Assembly (NCBI GenBank): GCA_043736155.1
Contig: JAYTDA010000200.1
Coordinates: forward strand, 1-10,320
DNA length: 10,320 nt
Reading direction: 5' to 3'
Source of the DNA: JANNRR01 sp043736155
GTDB taxonomy: Bacteria > Pseudomonadota > Alphaproteobacteria > Rhodobacterales > Rhodobacteraceae
This document shows positions 1-7,124 of the stretch, one piece after another. The translations under genes and the position numbers were made by a program. The notes below the pieces were generated by a model. It saw only the letters and a list, made by a program, of their open reading frames with translations, was not told the DNA's origin and searched no databases. Positions within the stretch are counted from its first letter, which is position 1. Each line of letters opens with the position of its first letter.

Positions 1-1
1 T

Positions 2-1168
2 GAGGCGCTGCTGGCGGCTGCTCCCGCCGGTTTCGCTTTTGCCGAGTTTGACGAAAACACCCGCGCCACCCTGTTTTACACCACCGGCACCACCGGTGAT
101 CCCAAAGGTGTCAGCTATTCGCACCGGCAACTGGTGTTGCACACGATGGGGGTGATTGCCGGTTTGGGGGCGACACCCGGCATGGGGGGCATCCACCGCG
201 CCGATGTCTATATGCCGCTGACGCCGCTGTTTCATGTGCATGGCTGGGGCTTCCCCTATGTCGCGACGTTGCTGGGGATGCGGCAGGTCTATCCCGGCCG
301 CTATGAACCGGCCAAGCTGCTGGCGCTGATTGCGCGGCATGGTGTCACCTTTTCCCATTGTGTTCCCACCATTCTTGCAATGGTGCTGGCGGCACCCGGG
401 TCTGCCGGCACCGACCTGTCACGGTGGAAAGTGCTGATCGGCGGTTCGGCCTTGCCCGAGGGGCTGGCGCGGGCGGCGATGGCGCGCGGCATCGATGTTC
501 ATGCCGGTTACGGCATGTCGGAAACCTGTCCGATCCTCACCATCGCCGACATGGTGGCCAGTCAGGCTGGCGGAGATACCACAGCCATTCGCACCGCGAC
601 CGGCAAACCTGCGCCCTTTGTGCATTTGCGTGTGGTCAACCCAGACATGGCCGATGTGCCGCGCGACGGCAAAACCACGGGGGAGGTGGTGGTACGGGCG
701 CCGTGGCTGACCCAATCCTACCTGAAAAACCCCTCTGGCACCGATGCCCTTTGGCAGGGCGGCTGGCTGCATACCGGCGATGTCGGTCACCTGAGCGCCG
801 ATGGCACCCTGCGCATCACCGACCGGCTGAAAGACATGATCAAATCCGGCGGCGAATGGGTGTCATCGCTGGAACTGGAAAACGTGGTGTCCACCGTGGC
901 GGGGGTGCGGGAAGTGGCGGTGGTGGGGATGGCGGACCCGAAATGGGGCGAACGGCCCGTGGTCATTCTGGTGACCGACAGTACGGCACCCGGCGCGGTG
1001 ATCGCGGCGGCCGGTGCTGCGATTGCCGCTGCCATCGCCAACGGTGCCCTGTCGACATGGGCGGCACCCGACCGCTTTGTGCAGATCGCAGCACTTCCGA
1101 AAACCTCGGTAGGCAAGATCGACAAGAAAGTCATTCGCGCCAGGCTGGCGGCAGGCACCCTGACCTGA
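2..1168 (+). CDS. Acyl-CoA ligase (AMP-forming), 5' end outside window
   Basis: Member of the ANL adenylate-forming superfamily, expected to activate a fatty or other carboxylic acid to its CoA thioester through an acyl-adenylate in the cytoplasm. The reading frame is open from base 2, so the annotation extends to the window edge; the first ATG in frame (134) is internal because the P-loop motif TTGTTGDPKG lies before it at 80-109. Further motifs follow in order: PLFHVHGWG, the adenine-binding GYGMSETCP, the hinge-region GWLHTGDVG and RITDRLKDMIKSGGEWVS, and the C-terminal PKTSVGKIDKK with the catalytic lysine. The 388 visible residues are about 70 percent of a typical 540-residue ligase. The pattern resembles AlkK-like medium-chain ligases, but chain length cannot be read from sequence alone. 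It converges on the desaturase gene with only 16 bp between the stop codons. Confidence 0.9.
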   Translation, partial: EALLAAAPAGFAFAEFDENTRATLFYTTGTTGDPKGVSYSHRQLVLHTMGVIAGLGATPGMGGIHRADVYMPLTPLFHVHGWGFPYVATLLGMRQVYPGRYEPAKLLALIARHGVTFSHCVPTILAMVLAAPGSAGTDLSRWKVLIGGSALPEGLARAAMARGIDVHAGYGMSETCPILTIADMVASQAGGDTTAIRTATGKPAPFVHLRVVNPDMADVPRDGKTTGEVVVRAPWLTQSYLKNPSGTDALWQGGWLHTGDVGHLSADGTLRITDRLKDMIKSGGEWVSSLELENVVSTVAGVREVAVVGMADPKWGERPVVILVTDSTAPGAVIAAAGAAIAAAIANGALSTWAAPDRFVQIAALPKTSVGKIDKKVIRARLAAGTLT

Positions 1169-1193
1169 GCCTCCCGTGCCCCGGTCAGGTGCC
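1154..1193. terminator. Hairpin shared by two convergent genes
   Basis: Arms 1154-1165 and 1183-1193 are reverse complements apart from one bulged C, giving an 11-bp GC-rich stem with a 17-base loop. The hairpin covers both stop codons (1166-1168 forward, 1187-1185 reverse) and sits in the only space available for a two-way terminator. Neither strand shows a T-run, so it may act as an RNA 3' end or a factor-dependent terminator rather than a classic intrinsic one. Confidence 0.4.
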
Positions 1194-2285
1194 GGAGCGG
1201 GCGATGGGCAGCGTGTGAAACTCGTCCCGATAGGGCCGCGCGGTTGCGGGCAGCAGCTTGCGAAGGGCATATTCAGGGTCGATCCTCTGCTGCCGCAGCG
1301 ATGCGAAAACTTCGCGGTAGGCATCGAGGATCGAGGTGTTGGGCGGCGGCAGGTCAGCCTTGATCAATTCATGCAGACGCGGCAGCGCGTGATAGGGCAC
1401 CATCGGGAACATGTGGTGTTCGACATGGTAATTCATGTTCCAATACAACCAGCGGCTGACCGGATTCATGTAGACGGTGCGGCTGTTCAACCGGTGATCC
1501 AGCACATTGTCCGCCAACCCGGCATGTTGCAGATGGCCACACAGCACCATGTGCCAGCAGCCATAGACCCGTGGCAACCCGATCAGCATCAGCGGCAGCA
1601 CCGATCCGAGGGCAAGGGCGGTGACGATGGTGGCTGCATAAATCGCCATATGGACCCGGGCGGCAAAGACGGCTTTGGGCCATTCACTGGCGGGAATATA
1701 GTCCTGTTCATCCGGTGACAGGTTTCCCGCCGCATTGCGCAGCAGAATCTTCATCGATCGAAAGCTGCCCAGCACATCAAAAAACGCCAGCACCGCCCGC
1801 ACCGTCTTTGGCGGCCGCATCCAGGCAATCTCGGCGTCGCGGCCCACGATATAGGTATCGGTATGGTGGCGGGCATGGCTCCACCGCCAGTTGACGGGGT
1901 TGCGGATCACCATGAAACTGGCAATCTGGTACAGCGCTTCATTCATCCAGGCGGTGCGAAACGCGGTGCCGTGGCCGCATTCGTGCCAGCGGCTGTCGCA
2001 CGATGAGCCATAAACCACGCCATAAACGAAAAAGAACGGCACCGAGGCCGGGGTGCCCCAGAAATGGATCCCGCCCCAGCCACAGCCGAACAGCAGCGCA
2101 AACCACAGGATGGTATCGCGCAGCGCCGGGCCATCCTTTCGTTTCATCAGCGCTTTCATCACGGCGCGCGACACATCGGAATGGTACCATTCCGCCGATA
2201 CCAGCCCCAGTTCCATCGCGCGGCGGCTGTCTGCGCCCACCAGACTGTAGTCGCGTTGTCCGACAGGGATGGCAGTTGCTGTCAT
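1185..2285 (-). CDS. Fatty acid desaturase-family membrane di-iron enzyme
   Basis: A 366-residue integral membrane protein of the fatty acid desaturase/hydroxylase family, which uses O2 and electrons from a ferredoxin or similar donor. The histidine boxes are visible as HECGH (101-105), HARHH (137-141) and HVEHH (287-291), with an extra HLQHA at 251-255; hydrophobic segments lie near residues 58-95 and 210-240. The ATG at 2285 has AAGGTG seven bases upstream. It is the last gene of the operon, 35 bp after the ABC ATPase, so it is probably co-transcribed with a sugar uptake system rather than a lipid pathway. MocD of rhizopine catabolism is a known member of this family in such a setting, so the substrate may be a small polar or methylated compound. 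A lipid desaturase remains possible, especially with an acyl-CoA ligase next door on the other strand. No ferredoxin or reductase gene is in the window. Confidence 0.85.
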   Translation of the reverse strand: MTATAIPVGQRDYSLVGADSRRAMELGLVSAEWYHSDVSRAVMKALMKRKDGPALRDTILWFALLFGCGWGGIHFWGTPASVPFFFVYGVVYGSSCDSRWHECGHGTAFRTAWMNEALYQIASFMVIRNPVNWRWSHARHHTDTYIVGRDAEIAWMRPPKTVRAVLAFFDVLGSFRSMKILLRNAAGNLSPDEQDYIPASEWPKAVFAARVHMAIYAATIVTALALGSVLPLMLIGLPRVYGCWHMVLCGHLQHAGLADNVLDHRLNSRTVYMNPVSRWLYWNMNYHVEHHMFPMVPYHALPRLHELIKADLPPPNTSILDAYREVFASLRQQRIDPEYALRKLLPATARPYRDEFHTLPIARSGT

Positions 2286-2304
2286 GGCTGCACCTTTGCA
2301 TTGT

Positions 2305-2330
2305 GAAGCTGTGCCATGGGCTACAGCTTC
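2305..2330 (-). promoter_or_regulatory. Inverted repeat between ATPase and desaturase genes
   Basis: GAAGCTGT (2305-2312) and ACAGCTTC (2323-2330) form a perfect 8-bp stem with a 10-base loop. In the transcript it overlaps the ATPase stop codon (2323-2321) and ends just before the ribosome binding site of the desaturase gene. It could tune relative expression of the last gene by partial termination or by shaping the leader. No T-run follows, so a full terminator is unlikely. Confidence 0.3.
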
Positions 2331-3052
2331 TCCGACACTTCCTCGATCGAGGTTTCCGTCACCGGTTTATCCAGCACGATCTGCCCCAGCGCCATGGCGA
2401 CGATCCGGTCACAACAGGCAAAGACATGGTGCATGTTGTGGCTGATGAAGATGCTGGTGACCCCCTGCGCCTTCAGCCCTTTGACAAAGCCGATCACCTT
2501 GGCGGTTTCCTTGACCGACAGGTGGTTGGTCGGTTCATCCAGAATCATCACCTTGGATTTGAAATGCATGGCGCGGGCAATGGCGACACCCTGGCGCTGG
2601 CCACCCGACAACTCCCCGACCAAAGCATCGGGAGAGCGCAGATGCAGATCGACATCGGCAATCGCCTTGACGCTATCCTCACGCATCTTGTTATCATCCA
2701 GTACGCCGATGCCGCCAATCGACCATTTCAACGGTTCGCGCCCGATGAACACATTGCGTGAAATGCTCATCAGCGGCACCATCGAGTTATATTGATAGAT
2801 GGTCTCGATCCCCAGCCGCATCGCGTCCTTGGGGTTGCGGATATCGACCTGCTGACCTTCCAGCAGAATCTCGCCTTCATCGTGGCGGTGCAGACCCGAC
2901 AGGATGTTGATCAGCGTCGATTTGCCGGCGCCGTTGTCACCGACCAGCCCCAGCGCCTCGCCGCGCCCGACCTTGAGGCTGACGCCTTTCAGCGCATGAA
3001 CGCCGGAATACCATTTGTGCAGATTGCGGGTTTCGATGATCGGGGCGGTCAT
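2321..3052 (-). CDS. Sugar ABC transporter ATP-binding protein, single domain
   Basis: Cytoplasmic ATPase of a carbohydrate importer (CUT2 class), 243 residues. Visible motifs are Walker A GDNGAGKST (38-46), Q-loop glutamine 87 in IYQYN, signature LSGGQ (148-152), Walker B VMILDE (168-173) and the switch histidine 205 in FISHN. RbsA-type proteins carry two such domains in about 500 residues; this one has a single domain, as in FrcA-like transporters, and presumably works as a homodimer. The start is the ATG at 3052: it overlaps the permease stop by 4 bp (ATGA), GGAG lies about 9 bases upstream, and the protein then begins directly with the conserved first strand. Upstream in-frame codons to 3520 only shadow the permease gene. 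The D-loop region DEPTNHLS differs from the DEPTAALS usual in this family. Confidence 0.93.
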   Translation of the reverse strand: MTAPIIETRNLHKWYSGVHALKGVSLKVGRGEALGLVGDNGAGKSTLINILSGLHRHDEGEILLEGQQVDIRNPKDAMRLGIETIYQYNSMVPLMSISRNVFIGREPLKWSIGGIGVLDDNKMREDSVKAIADVDLHLRSPDALVGELSGGQRQGVAIARAMHFKSKVMILDEPTNHLSVKETAKVIGFVKGLKAQGVTSIFISHNMHHVFACCDRIVAMALGQIVLDKPVTETSIEEVSEKL

Positions 3053-4044
3053 CTTTCCGTCTCCACCTTCATGGCGCGGCCACGGCGGCGCAACCAGGCG
3101 TTGCCGATCACGGCAAAGATTGTCAGGGCACCGATGGCAAACTTGAACCAGTTGGCATCGACCTGTGACATCACCATGCCATTGTCGATGATCCGGATCA
3201 GGGTGGCACCGATCAACCCACCAACGATCGACCCCACACCCCCGGCCAGTGAGGTTCCCCCGATCACTGCGGCGGCCACCGCCTGCAACTCCATCCCTTC
3301 GCCGATTGACGGCAGGAACGAATTCAGCCGCAGCGACTGCATCATCCCGGCAAACCCCGCAAGCATCGAACAGATCATGAAACAGGCGATCTTGACCTTG
3401 CCGGTGGGGATGCCCATCGCCGCTGCGGCGGGCAGAAAACCACCAGTGGCGCGGATCCAGTTGCCGAAATTGGTGCGGGCCAGCAACAGGCTGATCAGCA
3501 CCGCAAATCCGGCAAACCACAGCACCGAAGCGCGGATCAGGCCGCCATCATCGACAAAACCGGTAAAGATCCAGCTGGGCACTTCGCCGGGGCGGATCCG
3601 GGGCGGAAAGCCGCCGGAAATCACCACAGTCATCGACCGCGCCATGAACATCATGCCCAGTGTGGTGATGAACGACGGGATATCAAACCGGATGGTGATC
3701 CAGCCATTCATGAAACCGACAAAGGCGCAGACCGTCAGCCCGGCCAGTATCGCCAGCCAGAACGGCCAGCCGCCCACCACCAGCACCGCCATCGTCATCG
3801 GCATCAGCGCAAACACTGATCCGACCGACAGATCGAACTCGCCGCAGATCATCAGCAGCGTCACCCCGACGGTGACCAGTGCGGTTTCCGGCAACAGGCC
3901 AAGGATACCCCGGATATTGTTGGTCGACAGGAACATGTAGTCTGACCGGAATTGAAACACCATCGCCAGCAGCAGCAGCAACAGGGTACTGGCCAGTTCG
4001 GGTTTCTGCAGGGCGAGTTTGAATAGGCGGCGCATGCGGATCAT
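3049..4044 (-). CDS. Sugar ABC transporter permease, RbsC type
   Basis: Inner-membrane permease of the BPD_transp_2 (RbsC/XylH) family, 331 residues, matching the usual 320-350. Many hydrophobic segments alternate with short loops. Conserved blocks are GEFDLSVGSVFAL (68-80), the cytoplasmic RATGGFLPAAAAMGI (198-212), which corresponds to the ATGGN..AA..GI motif with Phe in place of the usual Asn, and AVIGGTSLAGGVGSIVGG (259-276). It should form the translocation channel for the sugar-like ligand delivered by the upstream-encoded binding protein. The ATG at 4044 has AAGGGG just upstream; a second ATG three codons later (4035) is a possible alternative. It overlaps the ATPase gene by 4 bp, implying translational coupling, and lies 59 bp after the binding-protein gene with a hairpin between them. 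Confidence 0.93.
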   Translation of the reverse strand: MIRMRRLFKLALQKPELASTLLLLLLAMVFQFRSDYMFLSTNNIRGILGLLPETALVTVGVTLLMICGEFDLSVGSVFALMPMTMAVLVVGGWPFWLAILAGLTVCAFVGFMNGWITIRFDIPSFITTLGMMFMARSMTVVISGGFPPRIRPGEVPSWIFTGFVDDGGLIRASVLWFAGFAVLISLLLARTNFGNWIRATGGFLPAAAAMGIPTGKVKIACFMICSMLAGFAGMMQSLRLNSFLPSIGEGMELQAVAAAVIGGTSLAGGVGSIVGGLIGATLIRIIDNGMVMSQVDANWFKFAIGALTIFAVIGNAWLRRRGRAMKVETER

Positions 4045-4064
4045 TATCCCCTTGTTCGGGCGAA

Positions 4065-4091
4065 ACCGGCGCGGGTCAGGCCCGCGCCGGT
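4065..4091 (-). promoter_or_regulatory. Strong hairpin between binding-protein and permease genes
   Basis: ACCGGCGCGGG (4065-4075) and CCCGCGCCGGT (4081-4091) are perfect reverse complements around a 5-base loop, giving an 11-bp stem of almost pure G/C. It lies 12 bp past the binding-protein stop and before the permease ribosome binding site. In importer operons such structures often protect the upstream mRNA or stop part of transcription, so that the binding protein is made in excess over the membrane parts. No T-run follows on the transcribed strand, so partial termination or 3'-end stabilisation is more likely than a full stop. The role is inferred from position. Confidence 0.7.
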
Positions 4092-4103
4092 CGGTTCACT
4101 ATG

Positions 4104-5081
4104 TCAGCGCAGACCCTGTTCGGAAAGCTCGCGGATCGCGGCAACGTCTTTTGGATAGACCAGTGCCTCGCCGGTATTGATGTCAACCGGGGCAAGCCCC
4201 ACGGTTTTGGACTGATAGACCATCATCGCCGGCATGTAGCCCTGCATGAACGGCTGCTGGTCAACCTGCACCTGGATATAGCCGGCTTCCATCTCGTCCA
4301 GCACCACCGGAACAAGGTCGAAACCGCCCAGCAATACCTTGCCCGGTTCAATCTTCCGGTCGCGCAGCACACCCGCCACCCCGGCATGCCAGAAGCCGGT
4401 GTCGAAATAGGCGTTGGTTTCAGGATGCGCCGTCAGGTAGGCGCCAACCCGGTCGGCGGTGATCGCCAGATCAAGCCCGGAGTCGATCTTTTCGTAAGTG
4501 ATCTTGCGGTCCGGGTTGGCGGCGATCATCTCATCCAGATAGTTCGAAATGCCCAGGGCGCGCTGTTCGGACCAGTTCTGGCCGGGGCCGGAAACACCAA
4601 CCAGCACATGCAGCGGCCCTTCGGCCGGCATGTTGACCCACTGGGCGCGGACCAGAGAATACCCGGCCGCAGTCAGACCCTGACCGACAAAGGCTTGCCG
4701 GGCGTTGCCCTTGGACCCTTCGACATCATCGACGTTCGAGGCGATGACGATGATCCCGGCATCGCGGGCGCGCTGGATCACTTCGTCAAACGCGGTGTTG
4801 TCGATGATCGAGGTGATCAGCGCATCCGGACCCCGGGCAATTGCCGCCTCGATATTGGCAACCTGTTCGGGGATCGACCCGTCGGTTTGCAGATAGACCA
4901 TCTGACAGTTTGCCGCGATCTTGGCGCAGGCATCGTCAAACCCCTTTTCCACCGCTTGCCAGAACGTGTTCGAGGCACCCGAATGCACGGTAAACACGAT
5001 ATCCAGCGGGTCTTGCGCATAGGCCCCCGATGCTGCTGTGGTCAACAAGGCCGCGATGGCCAAGCCCTTGAGTTTCTTCAT
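4104..5081 (-). CDS. Periplasmic sugar-binding protein of ABC transporter
   Basis: A 325-residue substrate-binding protein of the RbsB-like periplasmic family (Peripla_BP_4 fold), which captures a sugar-like ligand and hands it to the permease. The N-terminus is a clear Sec signal: MKKLKG, a hydrophobic stretch 7-18, and a likely cleavage site AYA|Q after residue 22. The mature part begins DIVFTVHSGASNTFWQ. Other family features are a first-lobe strand ALITSIIDN (87-95), IVIASNVDD (111-119) and the second-lobe LGGFDLVP (251-258) followed by VQVDQQPFMQGY (271-282). The ATG at 5081 was chosen because GGGAGGAG lies 6 bases upstream and the signal peptide begins there; earlier in-frame codons overlap the dehydratase gene. 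Cys52 and Cys59 could form a disulfide. The ligand is unknown; the neighbouring dehydratase suggests a sugar acid, lactone, aldose or cyclitol derivative. Confidence 0.93.
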   Translation of the reverse strand: MKKLKGLAIAALLTTAASGAYAQDPLDIVFTVHSGASNTFWQAVEKGFDDACAKIAANCQMVYLQTDGSIPEQVANIEAAIARGPDALITSIIDNTAFDEVIQRARDAGIIVIASNVDDVEGSKGNARQAFVGQGLTAAGYSLVRAQWVNMPAEGPLHVLVGVSGPGQNWSEQRALGISNYLDEMIAANPDRKITYEKIDSGLDLAITADRVGAYLTAHPETNAYFDTGFWHAGVAGVLRDRKIEPGKVLLGGFDLVPVVLDEMEAGYIQVQVDQQPFMQGYMPAMMVYQSKTVGLAPVDINTGEALVYPKDVAAIRELSEQGLR

Positions 5082-5116
5082 TGTTTGCTCCTCCCATGAA
5101 GCAGGTTGCGGCCGTT

Positions 5117-6319
5117 TCAGACCGTGGTTGCGTCGGATCGTTTTCGCGACGTGGTAAAAGCCCGGTCCAGGTCGGGATGCAGGTCCATCCCCAACCCCGC
5201 TCCGGGCGGAACAGTAATCATGCCAGCACGCACCTCGGGCAAAGCCGTGACCAGATCGCGGTACCAGGTGCGGTAAAAGGCGCGGACGCTTTCCTGCACC
5301 AGCGCATTCGGGGCATTCAGCGACAGGTGGGTGCTGGCACACAGAACCACCGGCCCGGTGCAATCATGCGGGGCCACCGGCAAATGCCAGGCTTCGGCCA
5401 TCGCGGCGATCTTGCGCGCCTCGGACAGTCCGCCGCACCAGCTGAGATCCAGCATCACCACCCCGGCGGCCCCGGTTTCCAGCAGATCGCGGAATCCCCA
5501 GCGGGTCGCCAGAGTTTCCGAGGCACAGATCGGCGCAGGTGACGCCTCGGCATAACGTTTCAGACTGGCCAGACTGTCCATCCGGATCGGGTCTTCATGC
5601 CAGAAGGTTTGATAGGGTGCCAAAGCGCGGGCGATCTGCATGGCGGGCAGCAGTTGCCACAGCGAATGAAATTCCACCATGATATCCATCTTGTCGCCAA
5701 CCGCCTTGCGGATCTTCTCGAACGGCTCCAGTGCCCTGGTGATATCCGGGGCCGAGATATACTGCCCGCGCGACAACTCAGCGGCGCGATCGAACGGCCA
5801 GATTTTCATCGCGGTGATCCCCTCCTCCAGCAGGGAATGGGCCAGTTCATCGGCGCGGTATAAAAAGCCGTTCAGGTCGTCATAGCTGCCGGAACCGCCC
5901 AGGCCGAAATTGGTGGTGACCTGCCCGGTGGTTTTCTTGACATAATCCACCCCGGCACAGGTGTTGTAGGTGCGGATCTCGCGCCGGGTAAAGCCGCCCA
6001 GCAACTGCGCGATCGGCTGATTCAGCGCTTTGCCGAACAGGTCCCACAGCGCAATGTCAAACGCCGAATTGCCGCGCATTTCCGCGCCGGATGAACGAAA
6101 CCCCAGATAGCCCGCCAGATCGGCGGCCAGCCGGTCAATCTCCATCGGGTCACGGCCGATCACCCGCGGGGCAATGTATTCATGGACATGCGCCTCGACG
6201 GTGGCGGCACCGAAAAACGTCTCTCCCAACCCGGAAAGACCCTGATCGGTATGGACCTGCAGCCACAACAGGTTCGGACGTTCCGCGATCCGGATGGTTT
6301 CAACGGCGGTGATTTTCAT
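5117..6319 (-). CDS. Enolase-superfamily acid-sugar dehydratase (mandelate racemase group)
   Basis: A 400-residue cytoplasmic Mg2+ enzyme of the mandelate racemase/muconate lactonizing family. The N-terminal capping domain occupies about residues 1-120 and the barrel follows. Likely metal ligands are Glu216 (VEFHS), Glu242 (HEDPI) and Glu268 (ASETL). His218 beside the first ligand recalls the acid histidine of galactonate dehydratase DgoD, and His318 (APHDC) with the later Glu343 (QES) fits the general base region. The strand-2 motif reads MKIWPFD, so Lys172 is followed two residues on by Trp instead of the second Lys of a racemase KxK motif. This favours dehydration of an acid sugar to a 2-keto-3-deoxy acid over racemisation. 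The ATG at 6319 has GAGG upstream and lies only 7 bp after the regulator gene. The exact substrate cannot be assigned. Confidence 0.87.
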   Translation of the reverse strand: MKITAVETIRIAERPNLLWLQVHTDQGLSGLGETFFGAATVEAHVHEYIAPRVIGRDPMEIDRLAADLAGYLGFRSSGAEMRGNSAFDIALWDLFGKALNQPIAQLLGGFTRREIRTYNTCAGVDYVKKTTGQVTTNFGLGGSGSYDDLNGFLYRADELAHSLLEEGITAMKIWPFDRAAELSRGQYISAPDITRALEPFEKIRKAVGDKMDIMVEFHSLWQLLPAMQIARALAPYQTFWHEDPIRMDSLASLKRYAEASPAPICASETLATRWGFRDLLETGAAGVVMLDLSWCGGLSEARKIAAMAEAWHLPVAPHDCTGPVVLCASTHLSLNAPNALVQESVRAFYRTWYRDLVTALPEVRAGMITVPPGAGLGMDLHPDLDRAFTTSRKRSDATTV

Positions 6320-6326
6320 GGCTGCC

Positions 6327-7076
6327 TCACGACAGACCTGCCGTCAGCAGGGCCCGCACGCTTTCATCAAAATGCAGCGCCATCGAGGCCACCGCCTGTT
6401 GCGGGTCGCTGGCAGCAACCGCGCGGGCGATATCGACATGGGTGGCCGCCATCAGATCGCGCGAGGCCTGGGTCGGGCGGGTTTTCCAGCCGATCGGCCA
6501 GGTTTGCCGGGTGATGCCCTGAAACGAGCCGATCAGCAGCGCATAGACCGGGTTGCGCGAGGCCCGGGCCAGCGCCATGTGAAACGCCAGATCAAGCTCC
6601 ATCAGCGTGGCAGGCTCGCCGACACTGTCCTGCATCCGGGCGGCCAGAGCCAGAACCTCGGCCGCTTCACCATCGCTGCGGCGGATCGAGGCCAGGGTAA
6701 CGATGCGGGTTTCCAGGGTGCGGCGCACATCATAGATCTGGTGGATGGTGATCTGGTCAGTATGAACCCCGTGTTCGATCATCAGCGACATGGCGCCATG
6801 ATCGATCTGCGCGACAGTGGCGCGCTTGCCGGTCGCCAGTTCGATGATCCGCATGGCAGCGAGCGAGCGGAACGCTTCCCGAACAACGGTTCGCGACACA
6901 TTCAGCTCTTTCGACAGGATCGATTCCGACGGCAGCCGATCCCCCGGCATCAGATCTTTCTCCCGGATGTGCCGCGAAATCGCGCCAATCGCGTCGCTGA
7001 CCAATCCGGTGCTGCTGACCTGTTCCACCCCGACTCCCCCCAAAACCTGTTGGACAGGTTTCGCTTGAATTGACAT
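6327..7076 (-). CDS. GntR-family regulator, FadR/FCD subgroup
   Basis: Transcription factor of 249 residues from the ATG at 7076. A winged helix-turn-helix spans about 27-90 (LPSESILSKELNVSRTVVREAF, then GKRATV), followed by an all-helical FCD ligand domain. The FCD metal-site residues appear to be Asp162 and His166 (LDLAFHMAL), His213 and His235. Regulators of this group often bind the sugar acid of the pathway they control, usually as repressors. As first gene of the operon, 7 bp before the dehydratase, it probably regulates itself and the five genes behind it. The start is uncertain. ATG 7076 has a weak ribosome site and overlaps a possible -10 box, whereas the GTG at 7028 has GGGGGGAG five bases upstream and would give 233 residues with the DNA-binding domain intact. 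The longer form is listed as the outer limit. Confidence 0.9.
   Translation of the reverse strand: MSIQAKPVQQVLGGVGVEQVSSTGLVSDAIGAISRHIREKDLMPGDRLPSESILSKELNVSRTVVREAFRSLAAMRIIELATGKRATVAQIDHGAMSLMIEHGVHTDQITIHQIYDVRRTLETRIVTLASIRRSDGEAAEVLALAARMQDSVGEPATLMELDLAFHMALARASRNPVYALLIGSFQGITRQTWPIGWKTRPTQASRDLMAATHVDIARAVAASDPQQAVASMALHFDESVRALLTAGLS
7043..7061. promoter_or_regulatory. Candidate operator for the GntR-family regulator
   Basis: AAACCTGT and ACAGGTTT form a perfect 8-bp inverted repeat around TGG. Its GT-N3-AC core and size match the general look of FadR-subgroup operators. It lies just downstream of the predicted promoter and 15 bp upstream of the GTG at 7028, a natural site for autorepression. 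If translation starts at 7076 it is inside codons 6-11 of the gene. No second full copy was found nearby. Confidence 0.45.
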
Positions 7077-7102
7077 TAGGATCCGCGCATCTTCGCTGTC
7101 AA
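7075..7102 (-). promoter_or_regulatory. Predicted sigma-70-type promoter of the operon
   Basis: On the reverse strand a perfect -35 box TTGACA (7102-7097) is followed after 16 bases by CCTAAT (7080-7075), a 4-of-6 match to TATAAT. Transcription would start near 7068, just before the palindrome at 7043-7061. That start lies downstream of the ATG at 7076, so use of this promoter would require the GTG at 7028 as initiation codon. Confidence 0.45.
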
Positions 7103-7124
7103 CGGATTCTTGCGGGGACAGGAT

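Noticed and set aside
3053..3520. N-terminal extension of the ATPase frame
   Set aside because: It overlaps the permease gene in another frame and adds no family sequence; the ATPase fold starts right after ATG 3052.
2792..3940. Forward-strand open frame of 382 codons
   Set aside because: It spans parts of the ATPase and permease genes on the other strand, has a low-complexity composition rich in Pro, Ile and Ser, and shows no domain.
4101..5099. Forward-strand open frame of 332 codons
   Set aside because: It lies opposite the binding-protein gene, which has a signal peptide, a strong ribosome site and family motifs. The forward frame is a shadow of high-GC coding sequence.
5082..5363. N-terminal extension of the binding-protein frame
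   Set aside because: It runs inside the dehydratase gene, and the real start is marked by a signal peptide and GGGAGGAG.
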